Source: Chloroflexota bacterium (GTDB lineage: Bacteria; Chloroflexota; Anaerolineae; B4-G1; SLSP01). From it: a stretch of 64,000 nucleotides of DNA. The notes under the pieces were generated by a model. It ran no database searches and was not told where the DNA came from. It was given only the letters and a program-made list of their open reading frames with translations. The position numbers were made by a program, and so were the translations under genes. Location: assembly GCA_029555965.1 (NCBI GenBank), contig JAKQHY010000206.1, positions 1 through 64,000 of the forward strand, given 5' to 3'. Below are positions 47,069 through 56,608 of the stretch, piece by piece; position 1 is the first letter of the stretch, and each line of letters starts with the position of its first letter.

Positions 47069-47818
47069 TCACAAAATCTGGCTCAAGAAGCGTTGGGTGC
47101 GCTCTTCCTGTGGGTTCGTGAAGATGCACTCCGGCGTCCCGGTTTCCACGATCTGCCCGCCATCCATAAAGATCACCCAATCGCTGACCTCGCGCGCGAA
47201 ACCCATCTCGTGCGTCACCACCACCATCGTCATCCCCGACCGGGCCAGGACTTTCATCACGTCGAGCACCTCGTTGATCATCTCCGGGTCCAACGCGCTG
47301 GTCGGCTCGTCGAAGAGCATCACTTTGGGAGCCATCGCCAGGGCGCGCGCGATGGCGACGCGCTGCTGCTGCCCGCCGGAAAGCTGCGCCGGGTAAGCGT
47401 TGACCTTGTCGGCGATCCCCACCATTTGCAGCAGTTCCGTACTGCGCTGCGTGGCCGCCGCTTTGTCCTTTTTGCGCACCCGCATCTGCGCCAGATTCAC
47501 GTTCTCCAACACAGTGAGGTGGGGGAAAAGGTTGAACGACTGAAACACCATCCCCACTTCCTTGCGGATTTCCAGCCGGTGATGCTTGTCGTCGTCCAGA
47601 GGGATGCCGTCCACCACAATCGCGCCGTTGTCGGGCGTCTCCAGCCCGTTGAGACAGCGCAGCAGCGTGGACTTCCCCGATCCCGACGGCCCCATAATCA
47701 CCACCACCTGCTGCCGCCGGATTTTCGCCGAAAAGTCCCGCACCGCCTCCACCCCGCCGGTGAACGTCTTGCTCACGTTCTCAATTTCGATGATGTAGTC
47801 GTATTCTGTCTTGTTCAT
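47069..47818 (-). CDS. Amino-acid ABC transporter ATP-binding protein (GlnQ-type)
   Basis: [48 protein letters not shown]. Confidence 0.96.
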   Translation of the reverse strand: MNKTEYDYIIEIENVSKTFTGGVEAVRDFSAKIRRQQVVVIMGPSGSGKSTLLRCLNGLETPDNGAIVVDGIPLDDDKHHRLEIRKEVGMVFQSFNLFPHLTVLENVNLAQMRVRKKDKAAATQRSTELLQMVGIADKVNAYPAQLSGGQQQRVAIARALAMAPKVMLFDEPTSALDPEMINEVLDVMKVLARSGMTMVVVTHEMGFAREVSDWVIFMDGGQIVETGTPECIFTNPQEERTQRFLSQIL

Positions 47819-47833
47819 TCCCTACCCGCATGA

Positions 47834-47899
47834 TTGGACAGGATTAACAGGATTTTCAGGATTAAAAATCTGCTAAATCCGCTTAATCTGCTGACAAAA
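47834..47899. repeat. Intergenic repeat, inverted copy of the 14195 element
   Basis: Reverse complement ttttgtcagcagattaagcggatttagcagatttt matches 14195-14229 at 32/35 positions. Confidence 0.8.
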
Positions 47900-47913
47900 T
47901 TTTTGCCCTTCAA

Positions 47914-48705
47914 TCAGGTCAAGACCTTAAACCGTTTTTCCAGGGCGTGAACAGCAACGGATAATGGCACGGTGATCGCCAGGTAGATGACCGCGGTGGT
48001 GAACCACACCTCGAAGGTGAGGAAGGTGTCGGCGGCGACCACCCGCGCCTGCAAGGCCAGATCGCTCAGCGCGACCAGGCTGACCAGAGACGTGTTCTTG
48101 ATCAGGCTGATGACTTCGCCGGTCAGCGGCGGCAGAATCCGCCGGATGGCCTGCGGCAAAATCACGTCGCGGTACGTGTCGAAGCGACTCAGCCCCAGAC
48201 TGTAGGTGGCTTCCCATTGCCCTTTATGCAGCGAGACAATGCCGGCCCGAAAAATCTCTGAGATGTACGAGCCTTCAAACAGGCTCAGCGCCATCACCGC
48301 CGAAGCAAACCGCCCTAGTCCCAGAATCGGCCCGATGACGAAATAGACCAGGTAGATTTGGACGACCAGCGGTGTGTTGCGGATGACTTCCAGGTAGAGC
48401 CGGGTAAGAATCCGCCCCATGAACGAGTCCGACAGCCGCAGCAACGCCGTCGCCAGCCCCAATGCCAGCGCCAGCACGAGGCTGACGCCCGAAATCTTGA
48501 AGGTGAACAACAGCCCTTCGATTAGCTCCCCCGCCACCAGCCGACCATCTACCACCCGGAACAAATAGCGCGGGATGCGATACCACTGCCAGTAGTACCC
48601 CAGTCGGGCGGTGCTAAGCGACAACAGCCAGACCGCGACAATGATCAGTAGGGCAAACTGGGCGATGTCTTTCCAGGGCGAGCGAAAAATGGCGCGGCGT
48701 TTCAT
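47914..48705 (-). CDS. Amino-acid ABC transporter permease
   Basis: LYLEVIRNTPLVVQIYLVYF; EGSYISEIFRAGIVSLHKGQWEATYSLGL. Confidence 0.93.
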   Translation of the reverse strand: MKRRAIFRSPWKDIAQFALLIIVAVWLLSLSTARLGYYWQWYRIPRYLFRVVDGRLVAGELIEGLLFTFKISGVSLVLALALGLATALLRLSDSFMGRILTRLYLEVIRNTPLVVQIYLVYFVIGPILGLGRFASAVMALSLFEGSYISEIFRAGIVSLHKGQWEATYSLGLSRFDTYRDVILPQAIRRILPPLTGEVISLIKNTSLVSLVALSDLALQARVVAADTFLTFEVWFTTAVIYLAITVPLSVAVHALEKRFKVLT

Positions 48706-49148
48706 CCCGATAACGGCTCCGAGCGCGCCAGCTCTCGCTGCGAGACTTGCAAAATGATGTCGGCAAGCGTGATTTTACTAAACGCCACTTCGACCAGTTG
48801 GTCCATTTCCTCAAACACCCCGGTCAGCACCGCCTGAATATTGCGTCCCACCGGGCAATACGGATTTGGCTCGTTGGGGTGCAATCCAAAGAACGTCTCT
48901 TTTTTCGTCAGTTGGTAAACCTCATTGAGAGTAATCTGCTCCGGGCTTCTGCTCAAAACGCTTCCCCCCGCGCTCCCGGAGAGGGTCTCTACCAGCGCAG
49001 CGTCCCGCAGCCGCCCCACGATCTGGCGAATCATCACCGGGTTCGTATTCACACTCCCGGCGATGAACTTCGAGGATACCGGCCCGTTGACTTTGCCTAA
49101 CAACGTCAGCACATGAACCATTATCGTAAACTGACTACTTTCGCGCAT
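48702..49148 (-). CDS. Rrf2-family transcriptional regulator
   Basis: MRESSQFTIMVHVLTLLG..., NPVMIRQIVGRLRDAALVETLSGSAGGSVLSRSPEQITLNEVY; overlaps the permease start. Confidence 0.88.
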   Translation of the reverse strand: MRESSQFTIMVHVLTLLGKVNGPVSSKFIAGSVNTNPVMIRQIVGRLRDAALVETLSGSAGGSVLSRSPEQITLNEVYQLTKKETFFGLHPNEPNPYCPVGRNIQAVLTGVFEEMDQLVEVAFSKITLADIILQVSQRELARSEPLSG

Positions 49149-49186
49149 ATATGTAAGTATTTTAATTACATATTATAAGTTGTCAA
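49149..49186 (-). promoter_or_regulatory. Promoter and operator-like inverted repeat upstream of the Rrf2 operon
   Basis: Minus strand TTGACA - 16 nt - TAAAAT; inverted repeat atatgtaa (49149-49156) / ttacatat (49166-49173) overlaps the -10. Confidence 0.6.
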
Positions 49187-49311
49187 GGGGGGAATTTGTT
49201 GACAATTGGACCATTACTTCGATTTGCTGCCGGGGAGAGTCAGGAGGTGGTGATTGTGGGCCAACCATTCCTGGAGCGGAGAGCATTGGCGTGGTATGTA
49301 TCAATAGAATG

Positions 49312-49381
49312 GGACGCAGATAAACGCTGATGAACGCTGATTTTTGAATTTATCTGCGTGCATCCGCGTCAATCTGCGTCC
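49312..49381. repeat. Intergenic ggacgcagat palindromic repeat
   Basis: ggacgcagataaacgctgatgaacgctgat ... atctgcgtgcatccgcgtcaatctgcgtcc. Confidence 0.8.
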
Positions 49382-49409
49382 TAATTCTTGTTGCTGTTGC
49401 GGAATACCA

Positions 49410-50426
49410 CTATGGCACAGACGTCAGCGCCACCGCTTGCCGAAAACTCACCATTTTCCGGCGCTCCTCATCCCAAAGGTTGTACCCCAACGACTTGAGG
49501 CTACTGGGGATGGTCAGCGGCGTGATGGCGCGGACTTCGGGCACTTCGTCGTAGCAGCGTTGTAGGTTGTAGTTGGGGATGCGCGCCCGCAGGTGATGGA
49601 TGTGGTGCAGGCCGATGTCCCCGGAAAACCAGCGCAGCGCCGCCGGCAACTTGTAATAGGAACAGCCCTTGAGCGCGGCCTCGATGCGATCCCATGCGTC
49701 GTTCCGCGCCCAGTAAACGTCGGCGAATTGGTGCTGCACGTAGAACAGCCACAGTCCCAACGTCGCGGCAATGATGATGATGGGGAACTGCACCAGGAAG
49801 TAGGTCTTGAAGCCAATGGTCAGGCTGGCGACGATGATGATCGTCAGCAAGGCCAGGTTGGTGATGATGACGCTCACCCGTTCCTGCATTCGGGCATCCT
49901 TCTTCACCAGGCGATGCATCACCAGGAACATGAATCCCGGCCCCAGGCCGAACATCACCAGCGGGTTGCGCACCAGCCGGTATGCCAGCCGTTTCCCTTT
50001 GGAGGCGGCGCGGTACTCATCCACCGTCATCGTCCACACGTCCCCCACGCCCCGGCGATCCAGATTACCCGCCGTGGCGTGGTGAACGATGTGGGAATGC
50101 CGCCACTCCTCGTAGGGCGTGAATGTGAGCACCCCCAAAATGTAGCCCACGATGGTATTGGCGCGGTCAGACGCGAAGAACGAGCGGTGGGTGCAATCGT
50201 GGAAAAAGATGAACAGGCGCACCAGAAACCCGGCGGCCAGGACGGCCAACGCCAGCGTCAGCCAGTAGGTGAACCCCGCCTGCACGGTGCGCACCATCAG
50301 ATAAACGGTGGCGAAGTAGAGCAGCAGCGTGTGGGTGAGCTGCCACACGGATTTTTTGAGATCCGGCTGCTCATAACGCGCCAGCGCCTTATACCACTCC
50401 GGTTTTGCTTCAGATTTTACAGACAT
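49410..50426 (-). CDS. Fatty acid desaturase
   Basis: Histidine boxes HDCTHRS, HSHIVHH, HHIHH; start re-assigned to ATG 50426 (MSVKSEAKPEWYKAL). Confidence 0.9.
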   Translation of the reverse strand: MSVKSEAKPEWYKALARYEQPDLKKSVWQLTHTLLLYFATVYLMVRTVQAGFTYWLTLALAVLAAGFLVRLFIFFHDCTHRSFFASDRANTIVGYILGVLTFTPYEEWRHSHIVHHATAGNLDRRGVGDVWTMTVDEYRAASKGKRLAYRLVRNPLVMFGLGPGFMFLVMHRLVKKDARMQERVSVIITNLALLTIIIVASLTIGFKTYFLVQFPIIIIAATLGLWLFYVQHQFADVYWARNDAWDRIEAALKGCSYYKLPAALRWFSGDIGLHHIHHLRARIPNYNLQRCYDEVPEVRAITPLTIPSSLKSLGYNLWDEERRKMVSFRQAVALTSVP

Positions 50427-50564
50427 AGGCCCCCTCCTCAGAACTCTTATGGACAACAAAAATAATAGCATCAATAACGGGGCCGGTTGTTTTTGATGAG
50501 CGAGCCTATGGAGTGCGCCGGGCTTACTCCTATTATAATGCGGTTTTTGTGATAGACTCAGAAG

Positions 50565-51152
50565 ATGTTCAACCAACAGATTCGGACCGCCTACGATCAA
50601 ATCGCTGTGTCCTTTGCGGAAGTCAATGCGGCAATGCCGGCGCCAGTTGCGGATGCCGCCGATCACTTCTTGCAAATGCTCCCTTCCGCCCCGCGCCTCC
50701 TCGACGTGGGCTGCGGCGCCGGGCGCGACGCGGCCTGGTTTGAAGTGCGCGGCTGTACCGTCGTCGGCGCAGAGCTTTCCCGTGGGATGTTGACGCAGGC
50801 GCGGCATGTCGTTCAAGGGCCGTTGACCCAGGCGGACATGACATGCCTGCCCTTTCAGGGCGCCGCCTTCGATGGGCTTTGGTGCAATGCCGCCCTCTTG
50901 CACCTGCCCAAGCGCGACGCTCCCTGCGCGCTGGCGGAATTTCACCGCGTCCTGAAACCTGGCGGCGCGCTCTTCATTTCACTCCAGGTTGGGGAAGGCG
51001 AAGTCTGGGAATCGCAATCCTACGGGCACGACGCTCCGCGCTTCTTTGCCCGTTACGCACTTGAGGAAGCCGCTGCGCTGCTGGCCGGCGTTGGCTTTAG
51101 CATCCACCGGCAAGAGCTTTCGCGGTATTGGCTACACTTTTTTGCCAGATAA
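50565..51152 (+). CDS. Class I SAM-dependent methyltransferase
   Basis: RLLDVGCGAGRDAAWFEVRGCTVVGAELSRGM. Confidence 0.9.
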   Translation: MFNQQIRTAYDQIAVSFAEVNAAMPAPVADAADHFLQMLPSAPRLLDVGCGAGRDAAWFEVRGCTVVGAELSRGMLTQARHVVQGPLTQADMTCLPFQGAAFDGLWCNAALLHLPKRDAPCALAEFHRVLKPGGALFISLQVGEGEVWESQSYGHDAPRFFARYALEEAAALLAGVGFSIHRQELSRYWLHFFAR

Positions 51153-51238
51153 AGAAGACAACAGTGTTATGCAGGCATAAACTGGTGCTATAATTGTTAT
51201 ACATAAGAGGTACAATTGTGTAACATTGGAGGTATAAA

Positions 51239-51517
51239 ATGACAATGATTGGAGTGCGCGAGTTACGCCAACAAACAACCGAGGTGTTGCGACGGATTCG
51301 TGAAGAGAAAATAGAATATATCATTACCTACCAGGGACAACCAGTGGCGGTGATGTTGCCCTTGGATACTGCCGCTGTGGAACAAGCAATTTTGGATATT
51401 GGCAAACAAGGGGCTGCGCAAGGGTGGGACGCTTACGCCCAAATCGCAGACACTGTGCGCCAACGCTGGCCCCAGGCTACGACGACACAATCTCTGCTGG
51501 ATGAAATCCGGCGCTAG
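51239..51517 (+). CDS. Phd/YefM-type antitoxin
   Basis: MIGVRELRQQTTEVLRRIREEKIEYIITYQGQPVAVMLPL. Confidence 0.85.
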   Translation: MTMIGVRELRQQTTEVLRRIREEKIEYIITYQGQPVAVMLPLDTAAVEQAILDIGKQGAAQGWDAYAQIADTVRQRWPQATTTQSLLDEIRR

Positions 51518-51526
51518 GTGCGAGTG

Positions 51527-51958
51527 ATGTTCACAATAGATGCCAGTGTTCACATCAACGCACTTAATCCGAGGGAGGCCGGCAGTGCAGAAAGTCAATT
51601 ATGTCTGCAACGCTTGGTGGCTACCCGACAACCATTCGTCTCACCCACTTTGTTATTGGTTGAGGTTGCGGCGGCTATTGCGCGCGTTCTGGACGATGCT
51701 GATGTGGCCCTGGAATTGACTCGTGGAATCCAGGCATTACCGCGGCAACTATGGGTGCCTCTGAACGATGAGGTGGCCGAAATGGCAGCTCGACTAGGGG
51801 CGCAGGCTCGCCTTCGCGGCGCGGACGCGGTCTATGCCGCTGTAGCACGACGTCATGGCGCGATCTTGATCGCTCGTGATCAACAACAATTGGAACGATT
51901 GTCGGCTTTAGTCCGGGTTATGACGCCTGAAGAAGTGCTAGCTAACCTAGTGGGGTGA
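51527..51958 (+). CDS. PIN-domain (VapC-like) toxin
   Basis: MFTIDASVHINALNP; LRGADAVYAAVARRHGAILIARDQQQLERL. Confidence 0.88.
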   Translation: MFTIDASVHINALNPREAGSAESQLCLQRLVATRQPFVSPTLLLVEVAAAIARVLDDADVALELTRGIQALPRQLWVPLNDEVAEMAARLGAQARLRGADAVYAAVARRHGAILIARDQQQLERLSALVRVMTPEEVLANLVG

Positions 51959-51961
51959 TGT

Positions 51962-52345
51962 ATGAGCGAGATAAATGTTATGAAAATGTCGTCCCAGACG
52001 GATTTGCAAACCGCAGTAAGCCGCAAACGCCGCCTGGAACAAGAACTGGCGCGCTATGTACAACTCCTGATTCAACACCATGCTCCAGAAAAGATCATTG
52101 TGTTTGGCTCCATGGCCATTGGGAATATCCATCCCTGGTCAGATATTGATCTGGTGGTGATTGAACATACCCAATTACCCTTTTTACGCCGTCTACACCA
52201 AGTGCGCCAATTGTTGCAACCCACTGTCGGTACTGATATTTTGGTTTATACCCCTGAAGAATTTGAGCAACTATGTCGTGCGCGTCCATTTTTTTCAGAA
52301 GAAATCGTAGGGAAAGGAATTGTGGTCTATGAACGAAGTGGCTAA
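51962..52345 (+). CDS. MNT-type nucleotidyltransferase
   Basis: IIVFGSMAIGNIHPWSDIDLVVIE. Confidence 0.88.
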   Translation: MSEINVMKMSSQTDLQTAVSRKRRLEQELARYVQLLIQHHAPEKIIVFGSMAIGNIHPWSDIDLVVIEHTQLPFLRRLHQVRQLLQPTVGTDILVYTPEEFEQLCRARPFFSEEIVGKGIVVYERSG

Positions 52346-52715
52346 TCGCTGGTTGGCGTTTGCCGCAGAAGATTTGCAGGTGGCCGAGGTGGTATTTGCC
52401 GAGGCGCTTTACAATCAGGTCTGTTTTCACGCACAACAGTGCGTGGAAAAAGCCCTCAAGGGTGTTTTGCTTACTCTGAATATTCAGCCGCCCCGTACCC
52501 ATTCTATTACGGATTTACTGGCTTTGTTACCTGCGGATTGGTTAACGGATTTACGGCCTGAAATTGTCCAGTTGGATGATTTTTATATTCCGACCCGTTA
52601 TCCCGATGCGCTGCCGGGTATGTTGCCGGGTAGTCTGCCGGGAAGGGATGATGCGGAAGAGTCGCTAGGATGGGCGCGCGCCGTCTTGGGATGGGCGACT
52701 GCATTGCGACCATAA
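52329..52715 (+). CDS. HEPN-domain protein
   Basis: NRWLAFAAEDLQVAEVVF...VCFHAQQCVEKALKGVLL...THSITDLLAL; overlaps MNT gene by 17 bp. Confidence 0.88.
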   Translation: MNEVANRWLAFAAEDLQVAEVVFAEALYNQVCFHAQQCVEKALKGVLLTLNIQPPRTHSITDLLALLPADWLTDLRPEIVQLDDFYIPTRYPDALPGMLPGSLPGRDDAEESLGWARAVLGWATALRP

Positions 52716-52728
52716 ATAAAGGAGCCCC

Positions 52729-53337
52729 ATGATTACACAAATTCTTATTACCCTCCTTATCGGCTACCTCTTCGGCTGCATCCAAACCGCCTACATCCTC
52801 GGCAAGCTCGTCCGCCACACAGACATCCGTCAGGAAGGCTCTGGCAATGCAGGCGCGTCCAACGTGATCACGGTGCTCGGCTTGAAGTATGGCCTACTCA
52901 CCGGCGCGGTGGACATCCTCAAGGGCCTCTTGCCGGTTGTCATCGTCCGCGCGCTGTATCCCGCAACGCCGGCGCTGGCCTACGCCGCCGGGATGGTGGC
53001 CATCGCCGGCCACATCTTCCCCTTCTACCTCGGCTTTCGCGGCGGGAAAGGCGTCGCCACCCTGATGGGGATGCTGCTCGCCTACGACTTGCGCCTCGGC
53101 GCGCTGTTCGTCGTCGTGATGGCGGCGCTGGCCTTCGGCGTGGATTACGTCGCAGTCGGCTCCGTCACCGTCTTCACGATGCTCCCCATCGCCACCTACC
53201 TCCTCAGCCTCCCCCTCGCCTGCCAGATCGCCGCTCTGGCCCTCGCCGTCATCGCCTGGATCAAACACGCCGAAAACCTCCAACGCATCCGCAACGGCAC
53301 CGAACTCCACGTCCGGGCCGCGTTCAAGAAGAAGTGA
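52729..53337 (+). CDS. plsY: Glycerol-3-phosphate acyltransferase PlsY
   Basis: GYLFGCIQTAYILGKL..DIRQEGSGNAGASNV; FPFYLGFRGGKGVAT. Confidence 0.95.
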   Translation: MITQILITLLIGYLFGCIQTAYILGKLVRHTDIRQEGSGNAGASNVITVLGLKYGLLTGAVDILKGLLPVVIVRALYPATPALAYAAGMVAIAGHIFPFYLGFRGGKGVATLMGMLLAYDLRLGALFVVVMAALAFGVDYVAVGSVTVFTMLPIATYLLSLPLACQIAALALAVIAWIKHAENLQRIRNGTELHVRAAFKKK

Positions 53338-53358
53338 CCCAACGGATGTGAGCCGCCA

Positions 53359-53811
53359 ATGAACCGCCGCGCTTTCTACCGCCTGAGCCACCTCCCGCCC
53401 CGCATCGCCTACGCGCTGGGGTTGGGGCCGATCATTGGACGATTCGTCCTGCTGCTGACCACCACGGGACGCAAATCGGGATTGCCTCGTGTGACGCCGT
53501 TGCAGTATGAAGACATTGACGGCGACCTTTACGTGGGATCGGCGCGCGGATTGAAGTCGGACTGGGTGCGCAACATCCAGGCGAATCCCACGGTTGCAGT
53601 CCGCGTCAAATCCGAGCGTTTCCAGGGCACAGCCCACCTCGTCACCGACCCGGCGCGCATCGCCGACTTCCTCGAAGTGCGCCTGCAACGGCATCCCCGG
53701 ATGATTGCCGCCATTTTGCGCTCCGACAACGTATCCACCCCTCCCACACGCGCCGATTTAGAGCATTATGCCGCCCACCTAGCCCTGGTCATCATTACCC
53801 GTAATTCGTAA
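53359..53811 (+). CDS. F420H2-dependent nitroreductase/quinone reductase (DUF385) family
   Basis: LLLTTTGRKSGLPRVTPLQY..DGDLYVGSARGLKSDWVRNIQANPTVAVRV. Confidence 0.88.
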   Translation: MNRRAFYRLSHLPPRIAYALGLGPIIGRFVLLLTTTGRKSGLPRVTPLQYEDIDGDLYVGSARGLKSDWVRNIQANPTVAVRVKSERFQGTAHLVTDPARIADFLEVRLQRHPRMIAAILRSDNVSTPPTRADLEHYAAHLALVIITRNS

Positions 53812-53839
53812 TTCGTAATTCGCTATTCAAGGAGCCCCT

Positions 53840-56551
53840 ATGAACCCCGAAACCTTTTCCATCCTCCATCACTCCCACGACCTGCGCCTGTCGGCGTGGG
53901 GGCCGTACACCAAACGCTACATGGGCATTTCCCACATTCCCGACGTGAGCGCGGGCCTGCGCTTCGACCTGAGCGTGTTCCCCGGCCTGTACCGGCGCGG
54001 CGTCCAGCCGCCCAACGTTCTCTGGGAGTCGGGCTACCACCCGTGGGAAGCCGCGCCCGACCTCTCGTACTTCCGCCACCGCCACGAGGTCATCTGGAAA
54101 GATCAGGTTTATTGCAACATAGACTTCTGCCGCCTGGACGAATCCGCCGCCCTCATCCGCACCGAGTGCGTGAACCGCACCGACGGCCCGCAGAGCCTCT
54201 CCCTCTACTGGGTAGCGTCGCTGAACTTCCCGCCGCTGCGCACCTATTCGAGCGTCCCGCTGCAAATGAGCCGGGCCAGCGTGCCGGAAGGCGGCGTCTG
54301 GGTCGAGGCGCTCGACTACGCTGACGTGACCCTCGGCTTCGAGCCGCACCGCGCGACCCTCTCCTACGACGGCCTGCTGCGCGGCGAAATCCGCGCGCAC
54401 GGTTTCACCGGCGGCCTGGGATTGGGACAGGGCTTCGGGATGACGCCGGGCGACAGCGTGACGTACCGCATCGCGTTGCCCGCCCCCTTAACCGACGCCG
54501 CGCTCGTCTTGCGCTACCGGCTGCCCACCGGCGACCGGCTGCCCCTCGCGCTCTCCGGCGATGTAAGCGGCGACGTAACATTGGCTGGCAGCGGCGACCT
54601 CATCGTGCAGACGATCCCGCTCGGCGCGATACCTGCCGGGATGTTGACGCTCACCCTCACGCCGCAGGGCCGCGCCGCGTTGGAACTGGATGGCTTCGCC
54701 ATCGTCCCCCAGGCTGCTGCCGATCAGGTACGCTTCGCGCCGGCCCCCTGGAATCCTGTCCCGGAGCGCCTCCCCGACCCCCGCGACGACACACTGCTGC
54801 TCCGCTACGAGCACATCCCCAACGTCTACGGGCTGGCGTGGGATGGCTCCGTCTCCTTCAAGGTGCGCGAGTTCTACTGCGACGACCTCGACACGACGCT
54901 GCGCCACAAAGTCCACGAACATGTCCAGCTCACCCTCACCGGGCCGGGCGAAGGGCACTATACCAACATCTTCAGCCGCCCCGTCTTCGTGGAGGCGGGC
55001 GCGACGCGCGTCCTCTACGGCCTGGTCTGCACGGGCGACGCCGACACCGTCTCCGCGCGGCTCGCCGCCTTCGACCCTGCATCGCCGGAATGGGACGCCG
55101 TGGCCGCCGTCGCCCGCGCCCGCGCCGTGGACTTCGCGCCCAATCCCTCCGGCGAGCCATACCGCTTCGGCCAGGAGCGTATGGCCGCGACGCTGCTCAC
55201 CAACATTGTCTATCCGGTGCGCACGCGCGGCGCGTGGATTCGCCACAGCACGCCGGGCCGCTGGTGGGACTGCCTCTACACCTGGGATTCCGGTTTCATC
55301 GGCCTGGGGCTGGCGGAACTCGACCTCGACCGCGCCCTCGACAACCTCAACGCCTACACCACCGAGCCGGGGACGAAGGACGCGGCCTTCATCCACCACG
55401 GTAGCGCCGTCCCCACCCAGTTCTATGGCTTCCTGGAACTCTGGCAGCGCACGCAATCCCGCGATTTTCTGGCCTACTTCTACCCCCGGATGCAGCAGTA
55501 CCACCGCTTTATGGCCGGGCGGTTGGGCAGTTCGACCACGCGCAGCTTCAAATCCAACCTGCTCCGCACCTGGGATTACTTTTACAACTCCGGCGGCTGG
55601 GACGATTACCCGCCGCAGGTCTACATCCACGCCAAAGGGCTGGAAAGCGCTGTGACGCCGGTGATCACCACAGCGCAGGTCATTCGCACGGCCAAGATCA
55701 TGCGGATGGCGGCGCTGGCCCTGGGCGAAGACCCCGCCGAATACGACGCCGACATCGCCGCGCTCTCCCACGATTTGCAAACCTACGCCTGGGACGAGGA
55801 AGCCGGCTACTTCAGTTATGTTTTGCACGATACAGACGGTCATCCGACAGAGATTTTGCGCCACGAATCCGGTGCGAATTTCAACATGGGGCTGGACGGC
55901 GCGTCGCCGTTGACGGCGGGGATTTGCACGCCGGAGCAGGAAGCGTGCCTGGTCGCCGCACTGATGTCGCCGGAGCGGATGTGGTGCCGCTACGGGCTTT
56001 CGACCGTGGATCAGTCCGCGCCCTACTACCGCGACGACGGATACTGGAACGGCGCGGTGTGGATGGCGCACCAGTGGTTCGTCTGGAAGGCGCTGCTCGA
56101 CCTGGGCCGCGCCGCCGAAGCGCACCGCATCGCCAAAACCGCACTCGACGTGTGGCAGGCCGAAGTCGCCGACTCGTACAACTGCTTCGAGCACTTCATC
56201 GTGCAGACCGGGCGCGGCGCCGGGTGGCATCACTTTGGCGGACTGTCGGCCCCGGTGCTGAATTGGTACGGCGCGTACCACCGCCCCGGCCGGCTCACGG
56301 TGGGCTTCGATACGTGGATCGAGGCGCTAACCGTTGCTCCGGACGCCACCGCGCTCTCGGCCCGCCTGCGGCATTTCGGCGCGCCGCATCACGCCCCCGT
56401 CGCCCTCGTTACCCTCAAGCCGGGGGCGTACACCGCGACGTGGAACGGGCAAGTTCTCCCATCCGCCGCGCGTTACCCCGGTACGTTAGAAGTGCAGTTG
56501 CCTGCCGGCGCCGCAGTGGGGGAATTGGCAATCATTCAAAATCGTGTATAA
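53840..56551 (+). CDS. Alpha/alpha-barrel glycoside hydrolase (GH63/trehalase-like)
   Basis: WWDCLYTWDSGFIGLGLAELD, NSGGWDDYPPQVYIH, ESGANFNMGLDGASPL. Confidence 0.78.
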   Translation: MNPETFSILHHSHDLRLSAWGPYTKRYMGISHIPDVSAGLRFDLSVFPGLYRRGVQPPNVLWESGYHPWEAAPDLSYFRHRHEVIWKDQVYCNIDFCRLDESAALIRTECVNRTDGPQSLSLYWVASLNFPPLRTYSSVPLQMSRASVPEGGVWVEALDYADVTLGFEPHRATLSYDGLLRGEIRAHGFTGGLGLGQGFGMTPGDSVTYRIALPAPLTDAALVLRYRLPTGDRLPLALSGDVSGDVTLAGSGDLIVQTIPLGAIPAGMLTLTLTPQGRAALELDGFAIVPQAAADQVRFAPAPWNPVPERLPDPRDDTLLLRYEHIPNVYGLAWDGSVSFKVREFYCDDLDTTLRHKVHEHVQLTLTGPGEGHYTNIFSRPVFVEAGATRVLYGLVCTGDADTVSARLAAFDPASPEWDAVAAVARARAVDFAPNPSGEPYRFGQERMAATLLTNIVYPVRTRGAWIRHSTPGRWWDCLYTWDSGFIGLGLAELDLDRALDNLNAYTTEPGTKDAAFIHHGSAVPTQFYGFLELWQRTQSRDFLAYFYPRMQQYHRFMAGRLGSSTTRSFKSNLLRTWDYFYNSGGWDDYPPQVYIHAKGLESAVTPVITTAQVIRTAKIMRMAALALGEDPAEYDADIAALSHDLQTYAWDEEAGYFSYVLHDTDGHPTEILRHESGANFNMGLDGASPLTAGICTPEQEACLVAALMSPERMWCRYGLSTVDQSAPYYRDDGYWNGAVWMAHQWFVWKALLDLGRAAEAHRIAKTALDVWQAEVADSYNCFEHFIVQTGRGAGWHHFGGLSAPVLNWYGAYHRPGRLTVGFDTWIEALTVAPDATALSARLRHFGAPHHAPVALVTLKPGAYTATWNGQVLPSAARYPGTLEVQLPAGAAVGELAIIQNRV

Positions 56552-56608
56552 ATTGAACGGATTTTTGATCCTAACATTCCGTAATCCTGCTATTCTCTGG
56601 AGGTGCTG

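Noticed and set aside
54488-56281. 597-aa minus-strand ORF
   Set aside because: Antisense shadow of the GH63-like gene in high-GC DNA; His/Arg/Gly-rich, no domain signature.
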